Source of the DNA: Burkholderiales bacterium
Lineage (GTDB): Bacteria > Pseudomonadota > Gammaproteobacteria > Burkholderiales > Burkholderiaceae_B
Direction of reading: 5' to 3'
Assembly: GCA_021300475.1 (NCBI GenBank)
Contig: JAJTDO010000002.1
Coordinates: 1-64,000, forward strand
DNA length: 64,000 bases
This document shows positions 51,296-61,993 of this stretch, in pieces. How positions within the stretch are numbered: the stretch's first letter is position 1; the number at the start of each line of letters is the position of its first letter. Below the pieces are notes generated by a model, which was not told the origin of the DNA, ran no database searches, and saw only the letters and a program-made list of their open reading frames with translations. The translations under genes and the position numbers were made by a program.

Positions 51296-51517
51296 TCAGG
51301 AGTTGCTGTCCGAACCGCTTTTCTGAATGTTTTGTGCTTGTCGTCCTTTGGGGCCGTCGGCCACGTCAAAGGTAACTTTCATGCCTTCCTTCAGGCTTTT
51401 GAATCCTGTGGATTGAATGGCTGAAAAATGAGCGAACAATTCGCCGCCACCATCGTCAGGGGTTATGAAGCCAAAACCCTTGGCGTCGTTGAACCATTTC
51501 ACTGTACCGCTCGCCAT
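51296..51517 (-). CDS. Cold-shock domain protein
   Basis: 73-residue single-strand nucleic-acid chaperone: one OB-fold domain with [24 protein letters not shown] (RNP1) and [10 protein letters not shown] (RNP2; Leu-Phe-Ala in place of the usual Val-Phe-Val). AAGGAG lies 8 bases before the ATG at 51517. The leader upstream is long and can fold, as in cspA-type genes whose translation responds to temperature; whether this one is cold-inducible cannot be told. Confidence 0.95.
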   Translation of the reverse strand: MASGTVKWFNDAKGFGFITPDDGGGELFAHFSAIQSTGFKSLKEGMKVTFDVADGPKGRQAQNIQKSGSDSNS

Positions 51518-51822
51518 TTTTATTTCTCCTTCAAAAGTTTTGCTTAGAGGCTGCAAGGCGCAAAAAAGCGCTGGCAGAGCCTTCAATTAATTCACCCACA
51601 GGGTGAGTTCATATTGTTTTAATTGTCTGCATCGGCGTCAACAATACAAATAAGTCATTTATCAAAAATCATCAAAATATGACCTTTATTCATGATTTCC
51701 TGCAGAATTTCTGAACTCTTTTTGACTTTATGTCTCAATCATTAGAAGGCTTAAACTTCTGCGGTAACGCCATGTGAAACACCCGGCTTGCAGGTTCTTG
51801 TGAAGTGATTAGAATGGGGTTT
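51518..51822. other. 305-base spacer between cold-shock gene and clpS
   Basis: No gene. On the minus strand it holds the cold-shock leader with two small hairpins (51558-51571, GCGC arms; 51592-51606, TCACCC/GGGTGA) and a candidate promoter at 51613-51641 (TTGACG, 17-base spacer, AACAAT). On the plus strand it must contain the clpS promoter, which I cannot place with confidence. Confidence 0.5.
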
Positions 51823-52094
51823 ATGAGCCAGGAAAATAGCAACAACACATCAACAGTTTTGGAGAAGCAGACTGAGAAGGCTGCTCCTCCACCCATGTTT
51901 CAAGTCGTCTTGTTGAACGACGATTACACCCCTATGGAATTTGTGGTTATCGTTTTGCAAAAGTTTTTTGGCAAAAGCCGAGAACAGGCGACCCAGATTA
52001 TGCTAAAAGTACACAGGGACGGACGGGGCGTCTGTGGAGTTTATCCGAGGGACATTGCTGTGACGAAAGTCGAGCAGGTTTGCAGTTTTTCACG
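51823..52094 (+). pseudogene. clpS: ATP-dependent Clp protease adaptor ClpS, 3' end missing
   Basis: ClpS delivers N-end-rule substrates to ClpAP. The first ~90 residues are intact: [34 protein letters not shown] with the substrate-pocket Asn-Asp, then [29 protein letters not shown]. After that Arg (about 52094) the expected last ~15 codons and stop are missing and the reading frame enters clpA coding sequence out of frame, ending only at 52272 as an unlike 60-residue tail. The deletion also removed the clpA start. Confidence 0.87.
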
Positions 52095-54368
52095 TCCAGG
52101 CAACAACGTCATGAATTCATCACCGTCGAGCACTTGCTGCTCGCGTTGCTGGACAACCCCTCTGCGGCTGAAGTTCTCAGATCCTGCGCCTGCAATATCG
52201 ATGATTTGCGCCGCAACCTGCAAAACTTTATCCGCGACAACACGCCCGTCATTTCCGGGCAGGACGAGGTAGATACCCAACCTACCTTGGGCTTCCAGCG
52301 CGTCATACAGCGCGCCATCATGCATGTTCAATCAACATCGAACGGCAAGAAGGAAGTCACGGGCGCCAACGTACTGGTTGCCATTTTTGGCGAAAAAGAC
52401 TCGCATGCCGTGTACTACCTGCACCAGCAGGGCATTACACGCCTTGATGTGGTGAACTTCATTTCCCACGGCATCACCAAGACTCCGCAAACGCCTACGC
52501 CCAAGCAAGAAAGTCCGCAGGGTTCAGACTCTGGCGAGCCGGAGCAGGAATCTGCCGCCAGCAGCGACAAACAGTCGCCTCTGGATCAATACACCCAAAA
52601 CCTGAACGCTTCTGCTCGTGAAGGCAAGATCGATCCTCTGATCGGCCGCGAGCCGGAAGTCGAACGGGTCATTCAAGTGCTTTGCCGCCGCAGGAAAAAC
52701 AATCCCCTGTTGGTGGGTGAAGCCGGCGTTGGAAAAACGGCCATCGCAGAAGGTCTGGCGTGGCGCATTGTCAAAGGTGATGTGCCGGAGGTACTTGAGT
52801 CTGCTCAGGTTTACTCCTTGGACATGGGCGCCTTGCTTGCTGGAACCAAGTACCGTGGCGATTTCGAGCAACGCTTGAAAGCGGTGCTAAAGCAACTGAA
52901 ATCCAATCCTCACTCGGTGCTGTTCATTGATGAAATCCACACCCTGATCGGTGCGGGTTCTGCGTCTGGCGGCACCTTGGATGCCTCAAACCTGCTCAAG
53001 CCGGCTTTGTCTTCCGGTCAGTTGAAGTGCATTGGGGCCACCACTTTCAATGAATACCGTGGCATCTTTGAAAAAGACCATGCGCTGTCACGCCGTTTCC
53101 AGAAAATCGATGTCAATGAGCCCACCGTGGAACAGACCATTGAAATTCTGCGCGGCCTGAAGAGCCGGTTCGAAGAGCACCATGGTGTCAAATACTCCAG
53201 CGCGGCCATTCAGGCGGCGGCTGAGTTGTCCGCAAAGTTCATTAATGACCGTCACTTGCCTGACAAGGCCATTGACGTCATCGATGAGGCCGGTGCTGCC
53301 CAGCGCATTCTGCCGAAATCCAAGCAGAAGAAAACCATCGGCAAGAACGAGATAGAAGACATTGTGTCCAAAATCGCGCGCATTCCGCCACAGTCGGTGT
53401 CCACCGACGACCGCAACAAACTGGCAACGCTTGAGCGTGATCTGAAGTCCACCGTGTTTGGACAAGATCCTTCCATTGAGATATTGGCCGCTGCCATCAA
53501 GATGTCCCGTTCCGGTCTGGGCAAGCCTGACAAGCCTATCGGCTCATTCCTTTTCTCCGGCCCCACAGGCGTAGGAAAAACCGAGGTGGCCAAGCAACTT
53601 GCATTCACCTTGGGTGTGGAACTGATTCGTTTTGACATGTCCGAATACATGGAACGTCATGCGGTGTCGCGTCTGATTGGTGCACCTCCGGGCTATGTTG
53701 GTTTCGATCAAGGCGGTTTGCTGACAGAGGCGGTGACCAAAAAGCCCCATTGTGTTTTGCTGCTGGACGAAATTGAAAAAGCCCATCCGGACATCTACAA
53801 CATTTTGCTGCAGGTCATGGACCATGGCACGCTGACAGACAACAACGGACGCAAAGCGGATTTCCGCAATGTCATTATTATCATGACCACCAATGCCGGT
53901 GCAGAGGCCTTGACCAAGCGGTCAATCGGCTTCACAGAGGCCAAGGTGCAGGGTGATGAAATGGCGGACATCAAGCGGATGTTCACTCCCGAGTTCCGCA
54001 ACCGTCTGGACGCGATTGTTTCTTTCGCAGCCTTGGACGAGAGCATTATTCTTCGAGTGGTAGACAAATTCCTGATGGCCTTGGAAGAGCAGTTGCATGA
54101 GAAGAAAGTCGATGCAATTTTCACTGACGAACTTCGCAAGTATCTGGGCAAGAAGGGTTTCGATCCGTTGATGGGTGCGCGCCCGATGCAGCGTCTTATT
54201 CAGGACGTCATTCGCAAAGCCCTGGCTGACGAGTTGCTGTTTGGTCGTCTGACCAGCGGTGGCAAAGTTACAGTGGATGTGGATGACAAAGACACCGTCA
54301 CCCTGAATTTTGACAATGGCACCACACCTCCGCAGACCACGCCTTCTGACGAGGTTGTTGTGGAGTGA
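52080..54368 (+). pseudogene. clpA: ATP-dependent Clp protease ATPase subunit ClpA, N-terminus truncated
   Basis: Hexameric AAA+ unfoldase partner of ClpP. From [23 protein letters not shown] on, everything is intact: N-domain, first ATPase module ([21 protein letters not shown]), second module (GPTGVGKTEVAK, LLLDEIEKAH) and the C-terminal sensor region. The first ~18 family residues (M-AQELEVSLHMAFVEA type) and the start codon are gone, replaced by clpS sequence; translation from a chance ATG at 52080 would give MQFFTS then the true sequence. I infer a loss of about 100-150 bases across the clpS/clpA junction. Confidence 0.9.
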
Positions 54369-54400
54369 TTTGAGAAAATCAGCCTTTCTGTAAAAAATCA

Positions 54401-54437
54401 AAACGCACCTGACTCAAATCACGGTGCGTTTTTTTTA
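54401..54437 (+). terminator. Terminator after clpA
   Basis: 9-bp perfect stem, 54401-54409 with 54423-54431, 13-base loop, then an unbroken T-run. Its arm sequence resembles that of the sodB terminator (both contain CGCACCTGA-like text). Confidence 0.88.
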
Positions 54438-54542
54438 AGGCATGGCGCTCGCCCGATGCAGCACGAACGGTTGTCTGTATTTTGATTTATAGTGGATGCC
54501 GAATTAATAAAAACGATGTTCGTTTCTCTCCAGAGGATGAAA

Positions 54543-54866
54543 ATGAAAAAGAAAATGATGACGGGTGTGGCTGCGATTGTTTGCGCTCTTATGGCCACCG
54601 TGGGTCAAAACGCCGCTGCTCAATCAACAGCGCCACAGAACGTAAAGTACCTTGCAGCCAACTGTGCAAATTGTCACGGTACCAATGGCGCAGGCAGTCA
54701 GGGCTTGCCTTCTTTGGCGGGCCTTAAAAAGGAGTACATCATCGAACAGATGAACAACTTCAAGTCGGGTGCGCGCGAGGCCACACTGATGCACCAAATT
54801 TCAAAAGGCTACACCGACGAACAGGTGGCCGCCATGGCTGCTTTTTTTGAACAACAGAAAAAATAA
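54543..54866 (+). CDS. Class I cytochrome c, probable FCSD heme subunit
   Basis: 107-residue exported cytochrome: signal peptide MKKKMMTGVAAIVCALMATVGQNAAAQ, then CANCH heme-binding motif near residue 41 and a downstream Met ligand in TLMHQ. Single heme, similar to small FccA/SoxE-type subunits. It lies 14 bases ahead of a flavocytochrome c sulfide dehydrogenase flavoprotein gene, so I infer it is its electron-accepting partner. ATG at 54543 follows AGAGGA by 5 bases; upstream ATGs overlap that site. Confidence 0.88.
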   Translation: MKKKMMTGVAAIVCALMATVGQNAAAQSTAPQNVKYLAANCANCHGTNGAGSQGLPSLAGLKKEYIIEQMNNFKSGAREATLMHQISKGYTDEQVAAMAAFFEQQKK

Positions 54867-54880
54867 AGGAGCGTCAAACC

Positions 54881-56158
54881 ATGAGTTCAATGAATCGTCG
54901 ACAGTTTTTGAACGTTTCTGGCAGCGCAGCCGTTCTAGCGGCCTTAACGGCTTGTGCCAACCGGCCTGCGGGCGGGGAAATGGGGCATGTGGTGGTCGTT
55001 GGTGGTGGTTATGGTGGCAACACAGCCGCCAAGTACCTGCGTCTTTGGTCTGAAGGCAAAATTGCCGTCACTCTCATCGAACCCAGCGCCATGTTCATTT
55101 CTTGCCCCATGTCCAACCTGGTGGTGGGTGGATCCAAAAAACTGGAAGACATCACCGTCAGTTACGATGGTCTGAGCAAACTGGGCGTTCGCGTGGTGAA
55201 GGCCTATGTAACATCCATAGACGCCGACAAACGCAAAGTGCGTCTCGACTCTGGAGAGGAAATTGCCTATGACCGTTGTGTGGTTTCTCCGGGTGTGGCT
55301 TTCCTGAACGATCAGATCGCCGGGCTTTCCAAAGCGGGTGATGTTGCACCCCATGCCTGGAAGGCGGGCGAGCAAACCGTGTTGCTGCGTAAGCAGCTTG
55401 AGGCCATGCCAGATGGCGGGGTCGCCGTTATTTCTATGCCCAAGGCGCCTTACCGCTGCCCCCCTGGCCCTTACGAGCGGCTCTGCCAGATTGGTCATTA
55501 TTTAAAAACTGAAAAGCCAAAGTCCAAGGTGATATTGCTGGATGGCAACGAGGATGTTCAATCCAAAAAGGGTTTGTTCACCAAGGTCTGGAAAGAGCAG
55601 TATTCGGGCATTGTTGAGTACAGAAACAACTCGCTGGTCACTGAAATTGATGTGGCAGGCAAAACACTGATCACCGAATTGGGTGATCGCATCAAGGCCG
55701 ATGTACTGAACGTGATTCCGCCGCAACGCGCGGGCGACATTGCGCAGACGGCAGGACTGATCACAGCGAATAATCGCTGGTGCGGTGTCGATTGGCTGAG
55801 TATGGAAAGCACCGCTGTTAAAAATGTGCATGTGTTGGGAGATGCTACGTTGTCAGCGCCAGCAATGCCGAAATCGGGACACATGGCCAACCAGCACGGT
55901 AAGGTGGCAGCTGCTGCCATTGTAGAGATACTCAGCGGCCGAACCCCGATGAACGACCCCATGATGGCCAACACCTGCTACAGCTATGTGGACAATAAAA
56001 ATGTGGTTCACGTGGCCAGCGTGCATCGTTATGACGCTGAAAAGAAAACCATGGTCACGGTGACCGGTTCAGGCGGTTTGTCTAAAGAGCCGAATTTGTT
56101 GGAGGGAAGCTACGCTTGGGGATGGGCTCAGACAATTTGGGCTGATATGCTGGTCTGA
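54881..56158 (+). CDS. fccB: Flavocytochrome c sulfide dehydrogenase, flavoprotein subunit
   Basis: Oxidises sulfide in the periplasm, passing electrons to cytochrome c; homologous to SoxF. 425 residues. N-terminal NRRQFL twin-arginine signal followed by a hydrophobic stretch ending LTAC, a possible lipobox, so it may be a Tat-exported lipoprotein. FAD-binding VVVVGGGYGGNTAAKYL; redox-active Cys in FISCPMSNLV and in PYRCPPGPYERLC; HVLGDATLSAPAMPKSGHMANQHGK binds FAD. AAAGGAG precedes the ATG. Its last 31 bases overlap the convergent GGDEF gene. Confidence 0.93.
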   Translation: MSSMNRRQFLNVSGSAAVLAALTACANRPAGGEMGHVVVVGGGYGGNTAAKYLRLWSEGKIAVTLIEPSAMFISCPMSNLVVGGSKKLEDITVSYDGLSKLGVRVVKAYVTSIDADKRKVRLDSGEEIAYDRCVVSPGVAFLNDQIAGLSKAGDVAPHAWKAGEQTVLLRKQLEAMPDGGVAVISMPKAPYRCPPGPYERLCQIGHYLKTEKPKSKVILLDGNEDVQSKKGLFTKVWKEQYSGIVEYRNNSLVTEIDVAGKTLITELGDRIKADVLNVIPPQRAGDIAQTAGLITANNRWCGVDWLSMESTAVKNVHVLGDATLSAPAMPKSGHMANQHGKVAAAAIVEILSGRTPMNDPMMANTCYSYVDNKNVVHVASVHRYDAEKKTMVTVTGSGGLSKEPNLLEGSYAWGWAQTIWADMLV

Positions 56159-57306
56159 ATTTCATTGTGGGGCGATTGAAGGTCGAGGCAGGTTCTTGAT
56201 CGCCCCAAGTGCTTTGCCCGGTACAGGGCTCTGTCTGCCCTGGCCAAGGCATCGCAAACCCGTTCTCCGATTTTTACTTCTGCGATACCCGCTGAAAACC
56301 CGATGATCAGTTCAGGGCTGGACCTTAATCTGAGAATCAGTTGCTCAGCAGCCTTTACGCTGCACTGCGGTAATGCCAATACGAATTCTTCTCCGCCAAT
56401 GCGAGCCAGTGCGTCATTGGGTCTTGAGCTTTTTTTCAGCAAGGTTCCAAATTGCCTCAGCAGGTGGTCGCCTGCAGCATGCCCCTGGGTGTCGTTGAAT
56501 TGTTTGAAGTGATCCAGATCCACCATGACAAGCGTGAGTCCGTCGCTGAGTTGCTGAGGGCTGTCGTCGAAACTTTTACAAATGCGCTCCCAGCCGCGGC
56601 GATTCAACAAACCCGTCAGTTCGTCTACTTCCGCCATTCTGGAAAGAAAGGCCTCGCGGTCAAGTTGTTGTGAGCGCCAACGATACCAACGGCCCAGCAC
56701 CCAAGTGAGCATGCACACACACATGACCAGTACGTAGGCAAACACCATCAGGCTGCTTTTCTGAAGGTCGTCCAAAGCGGTGTCCAGTTGTATGGTTTTC
56801 AGGTGCACCGCTGCGTTGATGGCCTCAACCTGCATTAACCAGCGCTGAATGACAAAATTCAGGATTTTGATATCGCTGATTTTGTCTGCGGCATCGCTTT
56901 GTGAATTCAGTATGCGCACATTCAGGCTCTCGATTTCCTCCATGAGAACATCGAGCTTCTTTAAAAAATTGTCGTTGGGTATTTTTTCCGTGCGGGCAGA
57001 CGCCACAATCATCTGGCTGCGCAGGTTATCAAGTGCAGTAGAGTAGCGTTCAATGTGAAGTGCACGGTCTTGCGGTTCAAGAAACAGGCCGATGGCGCCA
57101 TCTTTGAATTCTACGCCGGCAAAATACAAAGCCGATGAAGTTCTCTCCAATGCCCTGAGTTGCCGCAGCGATTCCGCGAATTCCACACTCTTCAGGTGCG
57201 TGATCACACTAAAGCCCACGGTGGTTGCCAGCAAGATAAGTGCGGGCATCAGGCCAATCAGAAGTTTGTAAAAATTGGTTTGTGAAGCGATGGGTTTGAT
57301 AAGCAT
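56128..57306 (-). CDS. Diguanylate cyclase with periplasmic sensor region
   Basis: Makes cyclic di-GMP. 392 residues: membrane helix at about residues 14-36, a helical periplasmic region to about residue 183, second helix at about 184-206, then a GGDEF domain with active-site GGEEF and an RPND inhibitory site five residues before it, so product feedback is expected. The signal sensed is unknown; the periplasmic part resembles four-helix sensory modules. Adjacent to the FCSD genes but convergent, so not co-transcribed. Confidence 0.9.
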   Translation of the reverse strand: MLIKPIASQTNFYKLLIGLMPALILLATTVGFSVITHLKSVEFAESLRQLRALERTSSALYFAGVEFKDGAIGLFLEPQDRALHIERYSTALDNLRSQMIVASARTEKIPNDNFLKKLDVLMEEIESLNVRILNSQSDAADKISDIKILNFVIQRWLMQVEAINAAVHLKTIQLDTALDDLQKSSLMVFAYVLVMCVCMLTWVLGRWYRWRSQQLDREAFLSRMAEVDELTGLLNRRGWERICKSFDDSPQQLSDGLTLVMVDLDHFKQFNDTQGHAAGDHLLRQFGTLLKKSSRPNDALARIGGEEFVLALPQCSVKAAEQLILRLRSSPELIIGFSAGIAEVKIGERVCDALARADRALYRAKHLGRSRTCLDLQSPHNEIQTSISAQIV

Positions 57307-57376
57307 TCAGGGTCGATCTTTGGAGAAATACTTAGTTGCCTATGATTCTCCAATGGTCTGGCCTTGATTGCAAAAT

Positions 57377-57411
57377 AGTACCCCGTTCTGATGTAGAAAC
57401 GGGGTGGTACT
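57377..57411 (-). terminator. Hairpin terminator downstream of coaBC
   Basis: CCCCGTT (57381-57387) pairs with AACGGGG (57398-57404); an outer helix AGTA/TACT extends it past a small bulge. On the minus strand a short T-rich stretch follows, so it probably ends the ribF-ileS-lspA-coaBC transcript. Confidence 0.6.
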
Positions 57412-58596
57412 TTAAAGAGCCTTGGCCAGTTCGGTGATCAGGCTTTGAGCGGCCAGCACTTTTGTTAGTCTGGGCAGTTCGACGGTGCCGGATTTCGAGA
57501 CCAACAGCAAGGCAACATCCTCTGCCCCCAGGGTGTCTTGAGCCACATTGCCCAATACCCAGTCGCAGTTTTTTGCGATGCGTTTCTTTTCTGCATAGGC
57601 TTCAACAGATTGGGTTTCAGCTGCAAAACCCACGCTGAACAGCGGTTTGTTCTTGCGCGTGCGCTTGATTTCTCCCACGGTGGCGAGGATGTCCGGGTTG
57701 AGTTCAAACTGCAGTCCGTCAAGCCCGCCTTCGGATTTTTTACGTTTCTGGTTGCTGGTGTTGGCCACTTTGTAATCTGCAACGGCAGCCACGCCAATAA
57801 AAACGTCGGCGTTTTCGATGTCTTGCCGGCAGGCTGCCATCATTTGTTCTGCGGTTGTCACGTCAACGCGTTTCACCCCCCATGGCGCGGGCAAAGCAGT
57901 TGGGCCGGACACCAGAATAACGTTTGCGCCTGCGTTGGATGCCGCTGCCGCAATTGCGTACCCCATTTTGCCGGATGACCGGTTGGTAATGCCGCGCACC
58001 GGGTCTATGGGTTCGAACGTGGGGCCGGCGGTGATCAGCACTGTCTTGTTTTTCAGCACCTGCGGCGTCAGTTGTGCCTGCAGTGCGGCGAACAGTTGTT
58101 CGGGCTCCAGCATGCGCCCCATGCCCACTTCACCACAGGCTTGCTCTCCATTGCCGGGGCCAAAAATGCCAACGCCATCTGCAACAAGCTGCGCCATGTT
58201 GCGTTGTGTCGCCGGGTTCTGCCACATTTGCATGTTCATGGCGGGTGCCACAAACAAGGGGCAGGAGCGCGCCAGGGCGAGGGTGCTCAGAAGGTCGCTG
58301 GCATGCCCGTGGGCCAGTTTTGCCAGAAAGTCGGCGGTGGCGGGTGCCACCAGCATGGCGTCGCACTGGCGGCTCAGGTCGATGTGCGCCATGCCGTTGG
58401 ACATGCGACCATCCCAGAGGTCTGTGAACACCGGATTGCCTGACAGCGCCTGGAAGGTCACTGGGCCCACAAATTCAGTTGCAGCGGGGGTCATGGCCAC
58501 ATGCACGCCATAGCCAGCCTTTTTAAGCAATCGGACCAATTCAGCCGATTTATAGGCTGCGATTCCACCGGTAATGCCGAGCAATATGGTTTTCAT
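57412..58596 (-). CDS. coaBC: Bifunctional phosphopantothenoylcysteine decarboxylase/phosphopantothenate--cysteine ligase
   Basis: Two steps of coenzyme A synthesis in one protein. 394 residues: N-terminal flavin-dependent CoaC domain with GITGGIAAYKS, catalytic His in MAHIDLSR, PAMNMQMW and Cys in GEQACGEVGMGRM near residue 153; C-terminal CoaB domain from VLITAGPTFEPIDPVRGITNRSSGKMG with GVAAVADYK. ATG at 58596 is preferred to a GTG at 58614 that overlaps the lspA stop. Confidence 0.96.
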   Translation of the reverse strand: MKTILLGITGGIAAYKSAELVRLLKKAGYGVHVAMTPAATEFVGPVTFQALSGNPVFTDLWDGRMSNGMAHIDLSRQCDAMLVAPATADFLAKLAHGHASDLLSTLALARSCPLFVAPAMNMQMWQNPATQRNMAQLVADGVGIFGPGNGEQACGEVGMGRMLEPEQLFAALQAQLTPQVLKNKTVLITAGPTFEPIDPVRGITNRSSGKMGYAIAAAASNAGANVILVSGPTALPAPWGVKRVDVTTAEQMMAACRQDIENADVFIGVAAVADYKVANTSNQKRKKSEGGLDGLQFELNPDILATVGEIKRTRKNKPLFSVGFAAETQSVEAYAEKKRIAKNCDWVLGNVAQDTLGAEDVALLLVSKSGTVELPRLTKVLAAQSLITELAKAL

Positions 58597-58610
58597 GCCT
58601 TTTTGGCCTG

Positions 58611-59159
58611 TCACTTTCCGCGTTTGACTCTCAAGATTTCATCCAGTACCAAAGCCACAGCGCCGCATGAAATGGCGATGTCTGCAACGTTGAAGGCCGG
58701 CCAGTGCCAATTGCCGTAATGAACATCCAGAAAGTCGATCACTGCGCCGTAGGCCACCCTGTCGATGAGGTTACCCAAGGCCCCGCCCAAAATGCAAGAC
58801 ATTGCGAAGGCGAACAACTTTTGAGTGGAATATTTAAACAACAAAATCAGGACCATGATGGAGGCAAAGGCGGCCAGGCCACTGAGGAAGTATTTTTGCC
58901 AGCCACCTGCATCGGCCAAAAAGCTGAAGGCTGCACCCGGATTTCGGACGTGAACCAGATTCAGGTAAGGAGTGACATCAAAACCGCCTCCCAAGACAAT
59001 CTGACTTTTCGCCATCACTTTTGTAATTTGGTCCAAGAGAATAATGCAGGCTGACAAGGCCAACCATGACCAAGCCACATTTCCACCTGCGGCCGGCACC
59101 GGTTTTTTAGGGGCAGCGTACTTCAGATCGACGCTTTTTTTCGTCGCCACTTTGTTCAT
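58611..59159 (-). CDS. lspA: Signal peptidase II
   Basis: Inner-membrane aspartyl protease that removes signal peptides from prolipoproteins. 182 residues with four membrane helices; catalytic Asp residues in GNLIDRV and FNVADIAIS. A 28-residue N-terminal cytoplasmic extension rich in Lys, Pro and Ala precedes the first helix, longer than in E. coli. ileS ends 9 bases upstream, the classical ribF-ileS-lspA order. Confidence 0.96.
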   Translation of the reverse strand: MNKVATKKSVDLKYAAPKKPVPAAGGNVAWSWLALSACIILLDQITKVMAKSQIVLGGGFDVTPYLNLVHVRNPGAAFSFLADAGGWQKYFLSGLAAFASIMVLILLFKYSTQKLFAFAMSCILGGALGNLIDRVAYGAVIDFLDVHYGNWHWPAFNVADIAISCGAVALVLDEILRVKRGK

Positions 59160-59168
59160 TGACGATCC

Positions 59169-61982
59169 TTACGCATGGGTGCGGTGTTCACCGCTGCCAA
59201 ACAGGTTGCTGACGCACCGGCCGCACAGTTCAGGGTGTGCCACGTCGTGTCCAATGTCGTCGCGATAATGCCAGCAACGCGGGCACTTTTGCTGTTTGCT
59301 GGACATCACTGTAATTTTTTCTTCATTGGCCAGTTGCAGGTTTACTTTTGAAACAATCAAGACGTATTTCAAATCATCGCCCAGACGGCTTGCATTTTCA
59401 TAATCAGCGGCGGTGAGGTGGAGGTCAAGTTCCACTTGCAGTGATGAGCCGACTTGCCCGGCCGTCCGCAGGTTCTCGATTTCCTTGTTGGCACGGGCCC
59501 GCAAGGCCAGAAGCGCATCCCACTGATCTTGTAAATTCGGGCTTTCAAGGTTTTCAGGCAGGCTGTGGTGCAGTCCGAGGAAAATACTGCCTTCTTGTTT
59601 GGCCACGAATTCCCAGGCTTCCTCAGCGGTAAAGCTTAGAACCGGTGCCATGAGTTTTAGCAGGCAGTGGGTGATGTGATGAAGCACTGTTTGCGCGCTG
59701 CGTCTGGCGAGGCTGCCTGCACCGGACGTGTAGAGACGGTCTTTGAGCACATCAAGGTAAAAAGCGCCCAAGTCTTCGGAACAAAACTGCTGAATGCCTG
59801 AAACCACGGGGTGAAATTCAAAGCGTTCGTAGGCTTGCTGCAGGTTTTTTTGAAGATTGGCAGTCAGTACGAGCGCATAGCGGTCAATTTCGAGCAGTTC
59901 TTCTGTGGGCACGCCTTGTGTGGCGATGTCGAAATCACTGATGTTTGCCAACAGAAACTTCAGTGTGTTGCGGATGCGACGGTAACTTTCAACCACGCGT
60001 TTGAGAATTTCATCAGAAATTGAAAGTTCACCGGAGTAATCGGTGCTGGCCACCCACAAGCGAAGAATATCAGCGCCCATTTTGTCGGAAACGCTTTGCG
60101 GAGCAATGACATTGCCCACCGATTTGCTCATTTTTCTGCCCAGCCCATCAACCACAAAGCCGTGGGTCAGCAGCGCCTTGTAGGGCGGGGTGCCGTTCAT
60201 CATGCAGGATGTCAGCAGTGACGAGTGAAACCAGCCTCTGTGCTGGTCTGAGCCTTCCAGATACAGGTCTGCCGGGAAAGCCAGTTGCTCGGCATGCGAG
60301 CCCCGCAAAACCGTTTCGTGGGTGGTGCCTGAATCAAACCAGACATCAAGGGTGTCCCGGTTTTTTTCATAAGCGCTTGAGTCTGCGCCCAGTAGATCGC
60401 TGACCTGCAGTTTCTGCCACGCCTCAATGCCCTCGACTTCCACCAGTTTCGCAATTTCTTCCAGAAGTCTGGGGGTTTCAGGGTGCAGGGCGCCGGTTTC
60501 CTTGTGCACGAAAAACGCCATAGGCACACCCCATTGGCGTTGGCGTGACAAAGTCCAGTCGGGGCGGTTGGCAATCATGGATTGAAGCCGCGCCTTTCCC
60601 CAGCCCGGGTAAAACTGAGTGGATTCAACGCCTTCCAAGGCCGCCTGACGCAGGGTTTTGCCTTCTTTCGGTTCCACGTCCATGCCTGCGAACCACTGTG
60701 AGGTGGCGCGATAAATGACAGGCGTTTTGTGCCTCCAGCAGTGCATGTAACTGTGCTTGAATTTGGTGGCGGAAAACAGGCAGGCCTTTTCAGCCAAAGC
60801 GTCCACAATCATCGGATTGGCTTTCCAGACATGCTGGCCTCCAAATTGCGCCAGTGTTTCAACGTACTTGCCATCGCTCATGACTGGATTGATGATGTCC
60901 TTGTCGCTCATGCCCGCTGCCTTGCAAGAGGCAAAGTCTTCCAGGCCGTGAGCGGGTGCACAGTGCACGATGCCGGTACCTGTGTCCAGTGTTACATAGT
61001 CGCCCAGGTAAACCGGTGACAAGCGGTCATAAAGCGGATGTTGGAATGCGATGCCTTCCAAGGATTTGCCGCTTGTTTTTGCGATGATTTCACCCTCAAC
61101 GGCATAGCTTTCCAGACATGCTTCCACGCGCTCTGCGGCAAGGATTAAAAAGCCGCGCTCGCTGTCGACCAGCGCGTATTCAATCTCAGGATGCAAATTG
61201 AGCGCTTGGTTGGCCGGAATCGTCCATGGTGTGGTGGTCCAGATCACAATCCAGCCGGGGTTGTTGCGCTCGGGTTTTGCACCAAACAGAGCCACATCCA
61301 CTTCAAACGCCGCAGCCACCCGTTGCAGCATCGTGGGGTCTGACGGGAAAGGGAAACCCACATCAATGGCGGTGTCTTCTTTGTCCTGGTACTCAATTTC
61401 CGCTTCGGCCAGCGCAGATCTGCAATCGAAACACCAATTGACCGGCTTGAGGCCGCGAAACACATAGCCTTTTTCTACAATTTTTCCGAGTGCACGAATT
61501 TCATCGGCTTCGTTGCGAAAATCCATGGTTTTATACGGATTGTCCCACTCGCCTAAAACGCCCAGACGAACGAAATCTTTCTTTTGTCGTTCGATTTGCT
61601 CACTGGCGTAGGCGCGGCTCTTGGCCTGCACTTCCTGGGTGGGCAGGTGTTTGCCGTGCAGTTTCTCAATCTGGATTTCAATGGGCATGCCATGGCAGTC
61701 CCACCCTGGAACGTAGGGTGCATCAAAACCGGCCAGGGTCTTGGATTTGATGATGATGTCTTTTAACACCTTGTTTACGGCGTGCCCGATGTGAATGTCG
61801 CCATTTGCGTAGGGGGGGCCATCGTGCAATATAAATTTCGGCTGACCCGCGTGCGCCTTGCGTATGGCCTCGTAAACCTTGTTTTCTTGCCAACGGCTAA
61901 CCCATTGGGGCTCGCGTTTCGGCAAGTCTCCGCGCATGGGGAAGGGGGTTTCAGGCAGGTTCAGGGTTGTTTTGTAATCCAT
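59169..61982 (-). CDS. ileS: Isoleucine--tRNA ligase
   Basis: Class I synthetase with editing domain, 937 residues. HIGH motif [12 protein letters not shown] near residue 61, editing domain [18 protein letters not shown] in [11 protein letters not shown], and a C-terminal zinc site with CPRCWHY and CGRCV. ATG at 61982, with ribF 11 bases upstream. Complete, no lesion. Confidence 0.98.
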   Translation of the reverse strand: MDYKTTLNLPETPFPMRGDLPKREPQWVSRWQENKVYEAIRKAHAGQPKFILHDGPPYANGDIHIGHAVNKVLKDIIIKSKTLAGFDAPYVPGWDCHGMPIEIQIEKLHGKHLPTQEVQAKSRAYASEQIERQKKDFVRLGVLGEWDNPYKTMDFRNEADEIRALGKIVEKGYVFRGLKPVNWCFDCRSALAEAEIEYQDKEDTAIDVGFPFPSDPTMLQRVAAAFEVDVALFGAKPERNNPGWIVIWTTTPWTIPANQALNLHPEIEYALVDSERGFLILAAERVEACLESYAVEGEIIAKTSGKSLEGIAFQHPLYDRLSPVYLGDYVTLDTGTGIVHCAPAHGLEDFASCKAAGMSDKDIINPVMSDGKYVETLAQFGGQHVWKANPMIVDALAEKACLFSATKFKHSYMHCWRHKTPVIYRATSQWFAGMDVEPKEGKTLRQAALEGVESTQFYPGWGKARLQSMIANRPDWTLSRQRQWGVPMAFFVHKETGALHPETPRLLEEIAKLVEVEGIEAWQKLQVSDLLGADSSAYEKNRDTLDVWFDSGTTHETVLRGSHAEQLAFPADLYLEGSDQHRGWFHSSLLTSCMMNGTPPYKALLTHGFVVDGLGRKMSKSVGNVIAPQSVSDKMGADILRLWVASTDYSGELSISDEILKRVVESYRRIRNTLKFLLANISDFDIATQGVPTEELLEIDRYALVLTANLQKNLQQAYERFEFHPVVSGIQQFCSEDLGAFYLDVLKDRLYTSGAGSLARRSAQTVLHHITHCLLKLMAPVLSFTAEEAWEFVAKQEGSIFLGLHHSLPENLESPNLQDQWDALLALRARANKEIENLRTAGQVGSSLQVELDLHLTAADYENASRLGDDLKYVLIVSKVNLQLANEEKITVMSSKQQKCPRCWHYRDDIGHDVAHPELCGRCVSNLFGSGEHRTHA

Positions 61983-61993
61983 GGGTCAGGCTT

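Noticed and set aside
49352-54437. Shared CGCACCTGA text in the sodB and clpA terminators as a DNA-uptake or repeat family
   Set aside because: Only two copies in 64 kb, with different loops and unequal stems; other terminators in the window use unrelated stems.
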